NCBI RefSeq assembly: GCF_024808255.1
Contig: NZ_JANTYS010000012.1
Location: 1-64,000 of the forward strand
Direction of reading: 5' to 3'
DNA: 64,000 nucleotides
Source: Mucilaginibacter dorajii
GTDB lineage: Bacteria; Bacteroidota; Bacteroidia; Sphingobacteriales; Sphingobacteriaceae
The position numbers and the translations under genes were made by a program. Below are positions 35,115 through 43,041 of the stretch, piece by piece (the first letter of the stretch is position 1; every line of letters starts with the position of its first letter). The notes beneath the pieces were generated by a model, which was not told where the DNA came from, did not search any database, and saw only the letters and a program-made list of their open reading frames with translations.

Positions 35115-35453
35115 ATGAACTCATTAAGAAACAGTGTGCGCCTGGTAGGCAACTTAGGTATGGACCCGGAAGTAAAAGTATTTGACACCAACAAAAAAAT
35201 GGTGCGCCTTTCCATAGCCACTAACGAAAGCTACAAGAACGACAAGGGCGAAAAAATAACCGATACCACCTGGCACAACCTCATCATGTGGAACACCACC
35301 GCCAAACTTGCCGAAGACCTGCTCAAAAAAGGCGACGAAGTAGCCGTAGAAGGCAAGCTCACCAACCGCAGCTATACCGATAAAGAAGGCATCAAACGCT
35401 ACGTATCCGAAATTGTAGTGAACGACTTTTTAAAAGTAGGCACCAAAGGCTGA
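35115..35453 (+). CDS. ssb: Single-stranded DNA-binding protein, short form with in-frame stop
   Basis: A 112-residue OB-fold protein, beginning NSLRNSVRLVGNLGMDPEVK, with VRLSIATNESYKN and TTWHNLIMWNTTAKLAEDLL characteristic of SSB. SSB coats single-stranded DNA in replication and repair. Translation stops at TGA (35451-35453), just after the OB fold, but the same frame continues open for 43 codons of SSB-tail-like sequence to TAG at 35583-35585. So the gene is either naturally short or has lost its tail by a point mutation. Without the tail it would lack the flexible region by which SSB recruits partners. A second, full-length ssb elsewhere would make the loss tolerable. Confidence 0.9.
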   Translation: MNSLRNSVRLVGNLGMDPEVKVFDTNKKMVRLSIATNESYKNDKGEKITDTTWHNLIMWNTTAKLAEDLLKKGDEVAVEGKLTNRSYTDKEGIKRYVSEIVVNDFLKVGTKG

Positions 35454-35585
35454 AGAGCAAAAGCGGCTGCGGCAGATGCACCTGAGGTTATTGATGCAAG
35501 CATTGATGAAGACAAGGCTAAAGAAGTAAAAAAGGTTTCGGGTAGGTGGTTTGTAGCGCCGGTGAATAAGGAGGATGAGAAATAG
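35454..35585 (+). other. Open in-frame tail after the ssb stop codon
   Basis: From the codon after TGA (35451-35453) the reading frame runs without a stop for 43 codons. It starts RAKAAAADAPEV, includes an acidic-rich IDEDKAKE stretch and ends PVNKEDEK before TAG. The Ala/Asp/Glu/Lys composition is what an SSB C-terminal tail looks like. It does not end in the DDDIPF-type tip known from enterobacterial SSB. Confidence 0.6.
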
Positions 35586-35619
35586 ATGGGCCATACATCT
35601 ATGTCGACCCAAAACCGAA

Positions 35620-35705
35620 GTCATGCTGAACTTGTTTCAGCACCCCACATGCTAAGTGTACACCATGCTGAATATCCTGGGGTCCCAAAACAAGTTCGGG
35701 ATGAC
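35620..35705. repeat. GTCAT-type palindromic unit, family B (left of the GIY-YIG gene)
   Basis: An 86-bp imperfect palindrome with arms GTCATGCTGAACTTGTTTC and, inverted, GTCATCCCGAACTTGTTTT, joined by a core containing GCTAAGTGTACACCATGC. It ends 35 bp before the GIY-YIG start. Related units lie at 36054-36190 and 48991-49082. Confidence 0.75.
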
Positions 35706-35740
35706 TTTTTACTTTATAATTTGATTAAAACAGTTCCACT

Positions 35741-36037
35741 ATGCTCTACAAACAAGGTCATATTTATATAATGTCCAATACTTATCGCACAACATTTCAC
35801 ATCGGTGTAACCAGTGATCTGAGAACAAGGGTATGGCAGCATTTGAATCGCGAGGGATCTGTTTTTGTAAAAAAGTATAAACTATATGATCTTGTATATT
35901 ACGAATACTTTGAGCGGATTATCGATGCTATCGACAGAGAAAAGCAGTTAAAAAGATGGCATCATGACTGGAAAGTGAACTTAATAAAGTCAGTAAATGA
36001 AGACATGAGGGATTTGAAAGGGGAATTGGAGCTATAA
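35741..36037 (+). CDS. Small GIY-YIG nuclease-like protein (URI family)
   Basis: A 98-residue single-domain protein of the UvrC/URI-like GIY-YIG nuclease group. The usual pair of motifs appears as HIY (7-9) and HIG (20-22), so the Tyr of YIG is replaced by His. The Arg helix DLRTRVWQH (27-35) and the Glu of AIDREKQLKRW (E68) are present, as is the KKYKLYDLVYYEYF strand region. Many Bacteroidota carry such genes with unknown roles; a structure-specific DNA nick is the family activity. The ATG at 35741 keeps the first motif; an ATG at 35771 would lose it. It is flanked on both sides by family B palindromes, which may be its DNA targets. Confidence 0.8.
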   Translation: MLYKQGHIYIMSNTYRTTFHIGVTSDLRTRVWQHLNREGSVFVKKYKLYDLVYYEYFERIIDAIDREKQLKRWHHDWKVNLIKSVNEDMRDLKGELEL

Positions 36038-36053
36038 ATATATAAAAGCAGAA

Positions 36054-36190
36054 GTCATGCTGAAACGAGTTCAGCATGACTTTGGGTGGAAGAAGCTAAA
36101 GTTGTGATATTCGTTAGCCAGCGAATTAACCGCCGTGTGCAACAGCTGGGCTACTTATCCTGTGGGGTGCTGAAACAAGTTCAGCATGAC
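36054..36190. repeat. GTCAT-type palindromic units, family B (right of the GIY-YIG gene)
   Basis: GTCATGCTGAA and TTCAGCATGAC (36054-36080) form a perfect 11-bp hairpin 16 bp after the GIY-YIG stop. A right half-unit, TGTGGGGTGCTGAAACAAG through ATGAC, follows at 36161-36190. Both match the arms of 35620-35705. Confidence 0.65.
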
Positions 36191-36216
36191 TTTGGGGATA
36201 GTTATCATATAACAAA

Positions 36217-36244
36217 AAGAGGCAGCCTTTCCCGACCACCTCTT
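36217..36244 (-). terminator. Weak terminator of katG
   Basis: AAGAGG (36217-36222) pairs with CCTCTT (36239-36244). On the minus strand it is followed by TTTTG. It lies 24 bp past the katG stop; the stem is only 6 bp. Confidence 0.4.
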
Positions 36245-36267
36245 CCTATTCAAATAAAACAAATCGC

Positions 36268-38508
36268 TTAAACCAGGTCAAACCTATCAAGGTTCATTAC
36301 TTTGGTCCATACGGCAACAAAATCGTGTACAAATTTGTCTTTGGCATCGGCGCTGGCGTAAACTTCGCCTATCGCACGAAGCTCGGAGTTGGAGCCGAAG
36401 ATGAGATCGACACGGGTGCCTGTCCATTTGATCTCGCCGGTTGATCTATCCGATCCGGTGAACACTTTCGCGGCGTCTGACGTAGCCTTCCAGGTGGTTG
36501 ATAGGTCAAGTTGATTTACGAAAAAGTCATTGGTTAAGGCTTCCGGGCGTTTGGTGAACACCCCATGTTGCGAACCATCGAAATTGGTGTTCAGCACACG
36601 CAGGCCACCTACTAAAACTGTCATTTCGGGTGCGGTAAGTGTTAACAGTTGTGCTTTATCAATCAGCAAAGCTTCGGCAGGTGAAACGTGGGCAGCGTTA
36701 ACATAGTTACGGAAACCATCAGCGGCAGGCTCCATATATTCAAATGATTCTACATCGGTTTGCTCCTGGGTAGCATCGCCACGGCCGGGGGTAAACGGCA
36801 CTGTAACATCATAACCGGCATTTTTCGCGGCTTTTTCAATGGCTGCAGATCCTCCTAAAACAATCAGGTCGGCAATAGAAACGCTTTTGCCGCCGGTTTG
36901 GGCGCTGTTAAATTCCTGCTGAATACCTTCTAACGTTGATAATACTTTGGCAAGCTGCGTTGGGTTATTCACCTCCCAATCTTTTTGAGGCGCTAAACGA
37001 ACACGTGCACCGTTGGCACCGCCACGTTTATCAGAACCACGGAAGGTTGATGCCGATGCCCATGCTGCAGACACCAATTGAGATACGGTAAGTCCCGAAT
37101 CCAATATTTTGCCTTTCAATGCTGCAATATCACTATCATCAATCAATTGATAGGTAACAGCCGGAATAGGATCCTGCCAAATCAATACTTCGGCCGGCAC
37201 ATCCTGGCCAAGGTAACGGGCACGCGGGCCCATATCACGATGCGTAAGCTTAAACCATGCACGTGAAAAGGCATCCGCAAATTCGGCAGGGTTTTCATGG
37301 AAATGCCTTGACACCTTTTCGTAAGCTGGATCAACGCGCAAAGCAATATCTGAGGTGAGCATAAACGGCGCGTGTGATTTTTCAGGATCATGAGCATCTG
37401 GAATAGTACCGGCACCGGCACCACCCTTAGGTTTCCATTGATGTGCACCGCCCGATCCTTTGGTCAATTCCCATTCGTAACCAAACAGGTTATTAAAAAA
37501 GCTATTGCTCCATTGCGCGGGGGTAGATGTCCATGCACCTTCCAAACCACTGGTAATGGTGTAGCCTGCATTGCCGGTTCCATATGAATTTTTCCAGCCA
37601 AGGCTTTGCTCTTCAATAGCCGCACCGGCAGGTTCTTTACCCACATATTGACCAGGATCGGCAGCGCCATGTGTTTTGCCAAACGTGTGGCCGCCTGCAA
37701 TAAGCGCAACGGTTTCTTCGTCGTTCATCGCCATACGGCCAAAAGTCTCCCTGATATCGCGGGCAGATGCCAGCGGATCGGGATTGCCGTTAGGGCCTTC
37801 GGGGTTTACATAAATTAAACCCATTTGTACTGCGGCAAGGGGGTTTTCCAGTTCACGTTCGGGCGTATAGCGGCTATCGGCCAGCCACTCTTTTTCAGAA
37901 CCCCAGTATACGTCTTCGGCTGGCTCCCAAACATCAGCACGGCCACCACCAAAGCCAAAAGGCTGTAAACCCATTGATTCGAGGGCGCAGTTGCCGGTAA
38001 GGATCATCAGATCGGCCCAGGATATTTTTTTACCATATTTTTGTTTAATCGGCCATAGCAGTAAACGAGCCTTATCCAGATTAGCATTATCGGGCCAGCT
38101 GTTTAACGGTGCAAAACGCTGGGTACCAAACCCCGCGCCGCCACGGCCATCAGATACCCGGTAAGTACCGGCGCTATGCCAGGCCATGCGGATAAAGAAA
38201 GGACCGTAATGACCATAATCGGCCGGCCACCATTCCTGCGAGTCGGTCATTAGCTCAAAAAGATCTTTTTTTACGGCAGCAAGGTCAAGGCTTTTGAACT
38301 CTTCGGCATAATTGAAGCCTTCATCCATGGGGTTTGAGAGCGAAGAGTTTTGGCGAAGAATGTTCAATTTTAACTGGTTTGGCCACCAATCGCGATTACG
38401 GGTGCCTTCGCCCGCACTTTGCTTTAATGAACCATTTAAAAAAGGACATTTTGCGGCACTGGGGCTGTTAACATCACTTAGTTTGCTGTGATCTGTGTGG
38501 TTTTCCAT
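36268..38508 (-). CDS. katG: Catalase-peroxidase
   Basis: A 746-residue bifunctional heme enzyme that destroys hydrogen peroxide and has peroxidase activity. The active-site residues are R107, W110 and H111 in RMAWHSAGTYR, and the proximal heme ligand is H274 in GGHTFGKTHG. The Met-Tyr-Trp crosslink that gives catalase activity is complete (W110, Y233 in GLIYVNPEGP, M259 in GRMAMND). The C-terminal half (about 430-746) is the usual inactive duplicated domain. No signal peptide, so cytoplasmic. It stands alone, divergent from the PAS kinase, with no adjacent OxyR or Fur gene. Confidence 0.98.
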   Translation of the reverse strand: MENHTDHSKLSDVNSPSAAKCPFLNGSLKQSAGEGTRNRDWWPNQLKLNILRQNSSLSNPMDEGFNYAEEFKSLDLAAVKKDLFELMTDSQEWWPADYGHYGPFFIRMAWHSAGTYRVSDGRGGAGFGTQRFAPLNSWPDNANLDKARLLLWPIKQKYGKKISWADLMILTGNCALESMGLQPFGFGGGRADVWEPAEDVYWGSEKEWLADSRYTPERELENPLAAVQMGLIYVNPEGPNGNPDPLASARDIRETFGRMAMNDEETVALIAGGHTFGKTHGAADPGQYVGKEPAGAAIEEQSLGWKNSYGTGNAGYTITSGLEGAWTSTPAQWSNSFFNNLFGYEWELTKGSGGAHQWKPKGGAGAGTIPDAHDPEKSHAPFMLTSDIALRVDPAYEKVSRHFHENPAEFADAFSRAWFKLTHRDMGPRARYLGQDVPAEVLIWQDPIPAVTYQLIDDSDIAALKGKILDSGLTVSQLVSAAWASASTFRGSDKRGGANGARVRLAPQKDWEVNNPTQLAKVLSTLEGIQQEFNSAQTGGKSVSIADLIVLGGSAAIEKAAKNAGYDVTVPFTPGRGDATQEQTDVESFEYMEPAADGFRNYVNAAHVSPAEALLIDKAQLLTLTAPEMTVLVGGLRVLNTNFDGSQHGVFTKRPEALTNDFFVNQLDLSTTWKATSDAAKVFTGSDRSTGEIKWTGTRVDLIFGSNSELRAIGEVYASADAKDKFVHDFVAVWTKVMNLDRFDLV

Positions 38509-38712
38509 AATTTATAGCGTTCATAAGTTTATCCTTAAAATTAAGAAAATCTAAGTGGAGATGTCAAGTTAACTTTTAATCATCAGTGATTTGTGACATT
38601 GAAATTAAAGCATCATAACATTGCGGAGTCGATGGGCGATGGCATTTAATAAGCTACTACGCTTCTTCCCTTCAACAATGCCCCGACGGGTTTCACTTGC
38701 CAATACAAATGG

Positions 38713-38720
38713 TATATTTG
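38713..38720 (+). promoter_or_regulatory. Promoter -7 element before the PAS histidine kinase
   Basis: TATATTTG matches the Bacteroidota -7 consensus TAnnTTTG. It lies 26 bp before the ATG at 38747, so transcription would start at about 38725, downstream of the other possible starts. This supports 38747 as the true start codon. The -33 element is imperfect (CTTG). Confidence 0.5.
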
Positions 38721-38746
38721 AAAGCAAAATCTACCAATACCTACCT

Positions 38747-40480
38747 ATGGAACCCGAACAGATGCACATGTTTGAAGCTGTCTTTAACCAGGTGGCTTTT
38801 CCAATCACAATTATTAAACCGAATGCTCCCCGTTTTACTATTATAGCCATGAATGAGCAACGCAAAAAAGCGTCGCCAACACCGGCAGATCAATTGATAG
38901 GAAAAGACACATTTGATGCTTTCAAATCATGGGATAAAAACAGCGAGGAGCAGCTGGAGCTTTTAAGAAAAGGGCTCATGGCAGTTATAAAAGAGAAAAG
39001 GCAGGTTAAATTGCCGCTGCTGTACTTTGAGTTCCCGGTTAAAGACGCGCCGCCTATACGCGGCTGGGCACAAACCGAGATCACTCCTATTTTTGATAAA
39101 GCAGGCAAGGTAGAGTACCTGTTGAGTATGGCCCGTGATGTAACCGAACGCGAATTAAACCGGCTGGCTTTAGCAGAATCGAGGGAAAAGGAATTGGCCA
39201 TGAGTGAAGAACTGGCAGCTATGAATGAGGAGCTGGAGAGCATGAACGAGGAGTTAAAAACCTCAAACGATGAACTGCAAACGGTGAACGAAGAACTGGC
39301 ATGTACAAACGAAGAACTGGCTGTTACCAATGAGCACCTTTCCTTAAGCAACAGCCTGCTTGAACAATCGCGGGAAAGCCTGCAGGACCTGAATGCCGAA
39401 CTGGAAGATAGAATTCTAACCCGCACCAAAGCTTTGGCAGATAGCGAAACCCGTTTCCGCACCATGTTTGAAACCATATCGCACATGGCCTGGACGGTTA
39501 ATAATAATGCAGAAGCTACGTTTTTTAATAAAAGATGGCACGACTATACCGGCTTTAGCTTTGACCAAAGTAAAGGCCACGGATGGAAAGAGGCATTACA
39601 CCCCGACGACCTTGACGCCACAACCAATAAATTCAGGGATGTGCAAACCGGACTGAAAGAGGGCGGCGGTATTGAAAACAGGTTTAAAAGCATCGACGGT
39701 GAGTACCGCTGGCATTTAACCAGGATTGTACCTGTAAAAAACGATGCAGGCGAAATAGAAATGTGGATTGGTACCGCCACCGAGATTAACCAGTTAAAAG
39801 AACTGCAACAGCAAAAAGATGATTTTATCAGCATTGCCAGCCATGAGTTAAAAACACCGATAACCAGTTTAAAGGGCTCATTACAATTGCTTGAACGGCT
39901 AATCAATGAGCCTGCATCACCGCTGATACCTAAGCTTATCAAACAGTCAAGCAGGAGCATGTATAAAATTAGTGCCCTTGTTGAAGATCTGCTCAACCTT
40001 AGCCGAATCAGTCAAAATCGACTAAAACTAAACAAGTCTGCTTTTAACCTTAAAAGCGCTTTAGTTGCATATAGTAATGAAATGCGATTGGCCGATCAAT
40101 TTAAAGTAATTATACAAGGCGACGAAAACATACAGGTATTTGCCGATGAACATCAGATTAACCAGGTTTTGGTCAACTTTGTAAACAATGCTGTTAAATA
40201 CGCTCCGCTTTCGAAAGAGATATTGGTTTCTGTAGAAAAAACCGGCAATATGGCTAAAGTAACCGTTACAGACAAAGGCCCCGGCATTCCGGCAAACCAG
40301 TTGGATCATTTGTTTGAACGCTACTACCGTGTAGAAGCATCGGATTTCCAGGCATCGGGGCTTGGTTTGGGTTTATATATCAGCGCGGAGATCATCAAAC
40401 AACATGAAGGGCAAATAGGAGTTAATAGTGAATTAGGAAAAGGGAGTAGTTTTTGGTTTACAATACCGGTAAATCCCTGA
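38747..40480 (+). CDS. PAS-domain sensor histidine kinase
   Basis: A 577-residue cytoplasmic hybrid of two PAS domains and a histidine kinase. A PAS-like domain covers about 8-130 (FEAVFNQVAFPITIIKPNAP). A long heptad-like signalling helix follows at about 134-228, with NEEL units spaced about seven residues. A PAS/PAC domain (about 235-350) precedes HisKA with H366 (SIASHELKTPITSLKG) and an HATPase with an N-box near residue 480 (NFVNNAVKYAP), G1 (DKGPGIP) and G2 (GLGLGLYIS). No membrane segment is present. The start at 38747 was chosen since upstream starts are a TTG (38621) and ATGs before a promoter element. No response regulator lies beside it. Confidence 0.88.
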   Translation: MEPEQMHMFEAVFNQVAFPITIIKPNAPRFTIIAMNEQRKKASPTPADQLIGKDTFDAFKSWDKNSEEQLELLRKGLMAVIKEKRQVKLPLLYFEFPVKDAPPIRGWAQTEITPIFDKAGKVEYLLSMARDVTERELNRLALAESREKELAMSEELAAMNEELESMNEELKTSNDELQTVNEELACTNEELAVTNEHLSLSNSLLEQSRESLQDLNAELEDRILTRTKALADSETRFRTMFETISHMAWTVNNNAEATFFNKRWHDYTGFSFDQSKGHGWKEALHPDDLDATTNKFRDVQTGLKEGGGIENRFKSIDGEYRWHLTRIVPVKNDAGEIEMWIGTATEINQLKELQQQKDDFISIASHELKTPITSLKGSLQLLERLINEPASPLIPKLIKQSSRSMYKISALVEDLLNLSRISQNRLKLNKSAFNLKSALVAYSNEMRLADQFKVIIQGDENIQVFADEHQINQVLVNFVNNAVKYAPLSKEILVSVEKTGNMAKVTVTDKGPGIPANQLDHLFERYYRVEASDFQASGLGLGLYISAEIIKQHEGQIGVNSELGKGSSFWFTIPVNP

Positions 40481-40499
40481 TTTAATCATAAAAAGCGAA

Positions 40500-40535
40500 G
40501 TCATCCCGAACTTATTTTAGGCATTCACGTGCTAA
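40500..40535 (+). repeat. Half unit of GTCAT family B
   Basis: GTCATCCCGAACTTATTTTAG, followed by CACGTGCTAAG, corresponds to the left arm and core of the unit at 35620-35705. The right arm is missing. It lies between two convergent sensor genes. Confidence 0.45.
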
Positions 40536-40564
40536 GAGATAATCTGCATATTTGCACATCTGTT

Positions 40565-42019
40565 TCAATCTTTCAACTCTTCCTCCGTCACCGTATTGGC
40601 TTTCATATAAACCGTTTTCTCCACAATGTTGTGGATCACAACGTCTAATTCCAGTGCCGAGGTATCCAGGTGGGTAATAATCTCGTGATTAAGGGGGTTC
40701 AGCATATCGTCCCTGTCAAACAAATTTACCAGGCCAAGGATGGTGGCTACCGGTCGCCTGAGTTCATGCGAACTGATATTGGCGATGGAGTGCAGGCGGT
40801 TATTTTGTTCGAGTATATTTTCTTCGTAACGCTTACTTTCAATTAAAACCCGTAAAATATTTACGGTACGATTTATCATATGCAATTCATCGTTGGTGGG
40901 TTCGCGTTTAGTGGTATAATAAATGCCGAAAACCGCCAAAACCTTATTCCCTTTCGAACTGATAACGGGTGTCGACCAGCAAGCTTTTAATCCAAATGGC
41001 TTTACCATATCTGCATACATAGCCCAAGCCGGATCGTGCTCAATATCACTTGCTATAACCTGCTCACGGTGATAAACAGCATTACCACATGAACCATGAT
41101 TGGGGCCAACTTTTAAACCTTCCAATTGGTCGCAATATGCTTTGGGCAAACGGGGAGCTGCAAGATTACGTAATTCTTCCTGGGCATCATCAACCTCCAA
41201 AACCGAGCAGATCATATCGGGGAAAATCTCCTCTATCCCCTTCAGCAGTTCGCTTGTAGTTTGGGCTAAAGAATATTGGGTGGTGGCATTTAGTTCCAAT
41301 ACCTTTTTCTCCAGTCCTAAAACCCACTCCTGGATCTTAATTTCGGTGATATCCCTTATAAAAACTGCTAATTGGTTATGGTACGGATATACATTGATAC
41401 GTAACCACGAATTTGACCGGGTATTTAAATATTGTACCTGGGTAGATTTTTTTGCTTTGAGCGATCTCTGAAACTCGCTCGTAACTTCGGGTATCAAACC
41501 AAGGCTTTCAATGTTATCAAACCCGATACTGGCAATAGCATCAGCGTTTAAATTTGTGAGCGCCTGGAAAGCCGGATTAAAAGCCTTGATCTGCCAGTTT
41601 TCATCCAACACTATAAACCCCTCGTTGAGGCTTTGAATGGTATGCTGCACAATTTCGTCACTTGCCGATGATGCTTGTGCTGGCATATCCATGCGCGGGT
41701 TACCGGTAGAATAAATGAGGTTATCGCCATTTAAAATGATTGACCAGGTTACGCTGTAATAGCAGCCGTCCTTTGCTTTTACCCTGCTTTGATAGCCAAC
41801 CAGCTTTTTGTTTGCCATAAGGCTACCAATGGATTCTTCGCGGCGTTCCTTATCGGCCGGGTGGCAGATATCGGCAATATTAATGCCGGCCAGTTCTGCT
41901 TCGGCATAGTTAAACAGATTTTGGAACGAGGAGTTGGTGTGTAAAATCACCCCGTTCATATCCATCACAAAAAATATGTCCTTTGAATGTGTAAAAAGCG
42001 AAGTGAATCTGGTATCCAT
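40565..42019 (-). CDS. PAS-PAS-GAF sensor protein with HisKA but no ATPase domain
   Basis: A 484-residue sensor. It has a PAS domain (about 8-110), a second PAS (about 122-230), a GAF domain (about 245-395; GSCGNAVYHREQVIASDIEHDPAW is its core) and a DHp/HisKA helix hairpin with the H-box NISSHELRRPVATILGL (H418). The protein ends about 65 residues later (EEELKD) with no HATPase domain, so it cannot phosphorylate itself in the usual way. It may be phosphorylated in trans or act as a scaffold. It converges on the complete PAS kinase at 38747-40480. No frameshift or ATPase remnant is evident in the 3' flank. No membrane segment. Confidence 0.85.
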   Translation of the reverse strand: MDTRFTSLFTHSKDIFFVMDMNGVILHTNSSFQNLFNYAEAELAGINIADICHPADKERREESIGSLMANKKLVGYQSRVKAKDGCYYSVTWSIILNGDNLIYSTGNPRMDMPAQASSASDEIVQHTIQSLNEGFIVLDENWQIKAFNPAFQALTNLNADAIASIGFDNIESLGLIPEVTSEFQRSLKAKKSTQVQYLNTRSNSWLRINVYPYHNQLAVFIRDITEIKIQEWVLGLEKKVLELNATTQYSLAQTTSELLKGIEEIFPDMICSVLEVDDAQEELRNLAAPRLPKAYCDQLEGLKVGPNHGSCGNAVYHREQVIASDIEHDPAWAMYADMVKPFGLKACWSTPVISSKGNKVLAVFGIYYTTKREPTNDELHMINRTVNILRVLIESKRYEENILEQNNRLHSIANISSHELRRPVATILGLVNLFDRDDMLNPLNHEIITHLDTSALELDVVIHNIVEKTVYMKANTVTEEELKD

Positions 42020-42086
42020 ATCAGGTTATTATGGCATATTTTACCTTATCTAAGTTATAAAATATTTACAATAACCTAATATTATT

Positions 42087-42791
42087 TTACGGCGTACTCA
42101 CCGCTACAGGTAACACCTTACCATTAAAGAATTTATACCCTGTAAGCGCGAAATCGGCCACATATTTTCCCATTTCAAAAGCCAATACCGGCGACTCATA
42201 CCCCGGGAAAGCCTTCTCCAGCATTTCTGTTTGCGCCGATCCTAAAGCAAGGCAGTTTACCTTGATGTTTTGTTCTACAAGCTCCTGCGCCAAACATTCA
42301 GTTAAGGTATGCAATGCCGCTTTACTTGCCGAATAAGCCGCCAATCCCGGAAATTTGGCGCTGCCCTGGACCCCCCCCATGCTGCCAATATTTAAAATAT
42401 GCCCACCGGCAGGGATTAAAGGCAACAAGGCCTGAATGATGCGCACATGCCCAATGAAGTTGCTTTGTAGCATCTCCACAAAATCTGCTTCTAACAGTTC
42501 CACGAAAGGTTTGTTGATCAATACGCCGGCGTTATTGATCAAAATATCAACCTGGTTATCAAAGTTTGCATCTATAAACTGAAGCAGGCCTTCATAATCA
42601 TCGTGTACAATATCAAAAGTAAGTGCGTATAGTTGGCAATCGGGATTTAAGCCGTTGGCAATTTCAAGCAAGCGCTCCAGTTTATCCTGTGAGCGTGCCA
42701 ATGCGATAACCTTGTGGGCACCCGACAATATCAGTTCAATTACAGCTTCAAATCCTACGCCGCTGCTGGCGCCTGTTATAATGATGTTCAT
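42087..42791 (-). CDS. Short-chain dehydrogenase/reductase
   Basis: A 234-residue classical SDR. The cofactor motif TGASSGVG is at 6-13, the structural NNAG at 86-89, and the catalytic S137/Y153/K157 set is in LNIGSMGG and YSASK. It oxidises or reduces an unknown alcohol/carbonyl substrate with NAD(P)(H). Length is at the lower end for classical SDRs (about 250), but all motifs are intact. It lies 67 bp after the sensor gene in the same direction; no functional link is apparent. Confidence 0.9.
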   Translation of the reverse strand: MNIIITGASSGVGFEAVIELILSGAHKVIALARSQDKLERLLEIANGLNPDCQLYALTFDIVHDDYEGLLQFIDANFDNQVDILINNAGVLINKPFVELLEADFVEMLQSNFIGHVRIIQALLPLIPAGGHILNIGSMGGVQGSAKFPGLAAYSASKAALHTLTECLAQELVEQNIKVNCLALGSAQTEMLEKAFPGYESPVLAFEMGKYVADFALTGYKFFNGKVLPVAVSTP

Positions 42792-42835
42792 AAGTTGAGA
42801 GCCCCCTTAAAAGGGATAAATATTTTATAGACTAT

Positions 42836-43014
42836 GTCATTGCGAGCGTAGCGTGGCAATCTCGTAGCCTTATAGAGAGAACAGACCGGCGATGAGCTTA
42901 GTGCGTTCCCACCCATCACAAATTGCAGATCCAGACTTACGAAGTTTTAAAAACTTCGTAAGTCTCTCATCGCTTTGTCATTCCCGCTTTCAGAGCTTGT
43001 GTATCTCACCACAT
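42836..43014. repeat. Composite intergenic repeat
   Basis: A family A left arm (42836-42870, GTCATTGCGAGCGTAGC, then GGCAATCTCGTAGCC) lacks its partner. After it AGACTTACGAAGTTTT pairs with its inverse at 42933-42965 (about a 16-bp stem). A further GTCATTCCC ... AATGAC unit follows at 42974-43014. No gene. Confidence 0.5.
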
Positions 43015-43041
43015 ACAATGACGTACGTTTCTTCACGGTGA

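Noticed and set aside
35586..35771. Open frame of 61 codons after ssb
   Set aside because: It runs through the family B palindrome and shows no coding character; its translation (HAELVSAPHM) is the known artefact of this repeat.
38890..39486. 198-codon minus-strand frame inside the PAS kinase
   Set aside because: It is the Ser-rich shadow of the NEEL-rich coiled coil on the other strand; the plus-strand gene has clear domains.
42933..42965. Terminator of the SDR gene
   Set aside because: The hairpin lies upstream of the SDR start rather than past its stop and has no T-run; it is treated as part of a composite repeat.
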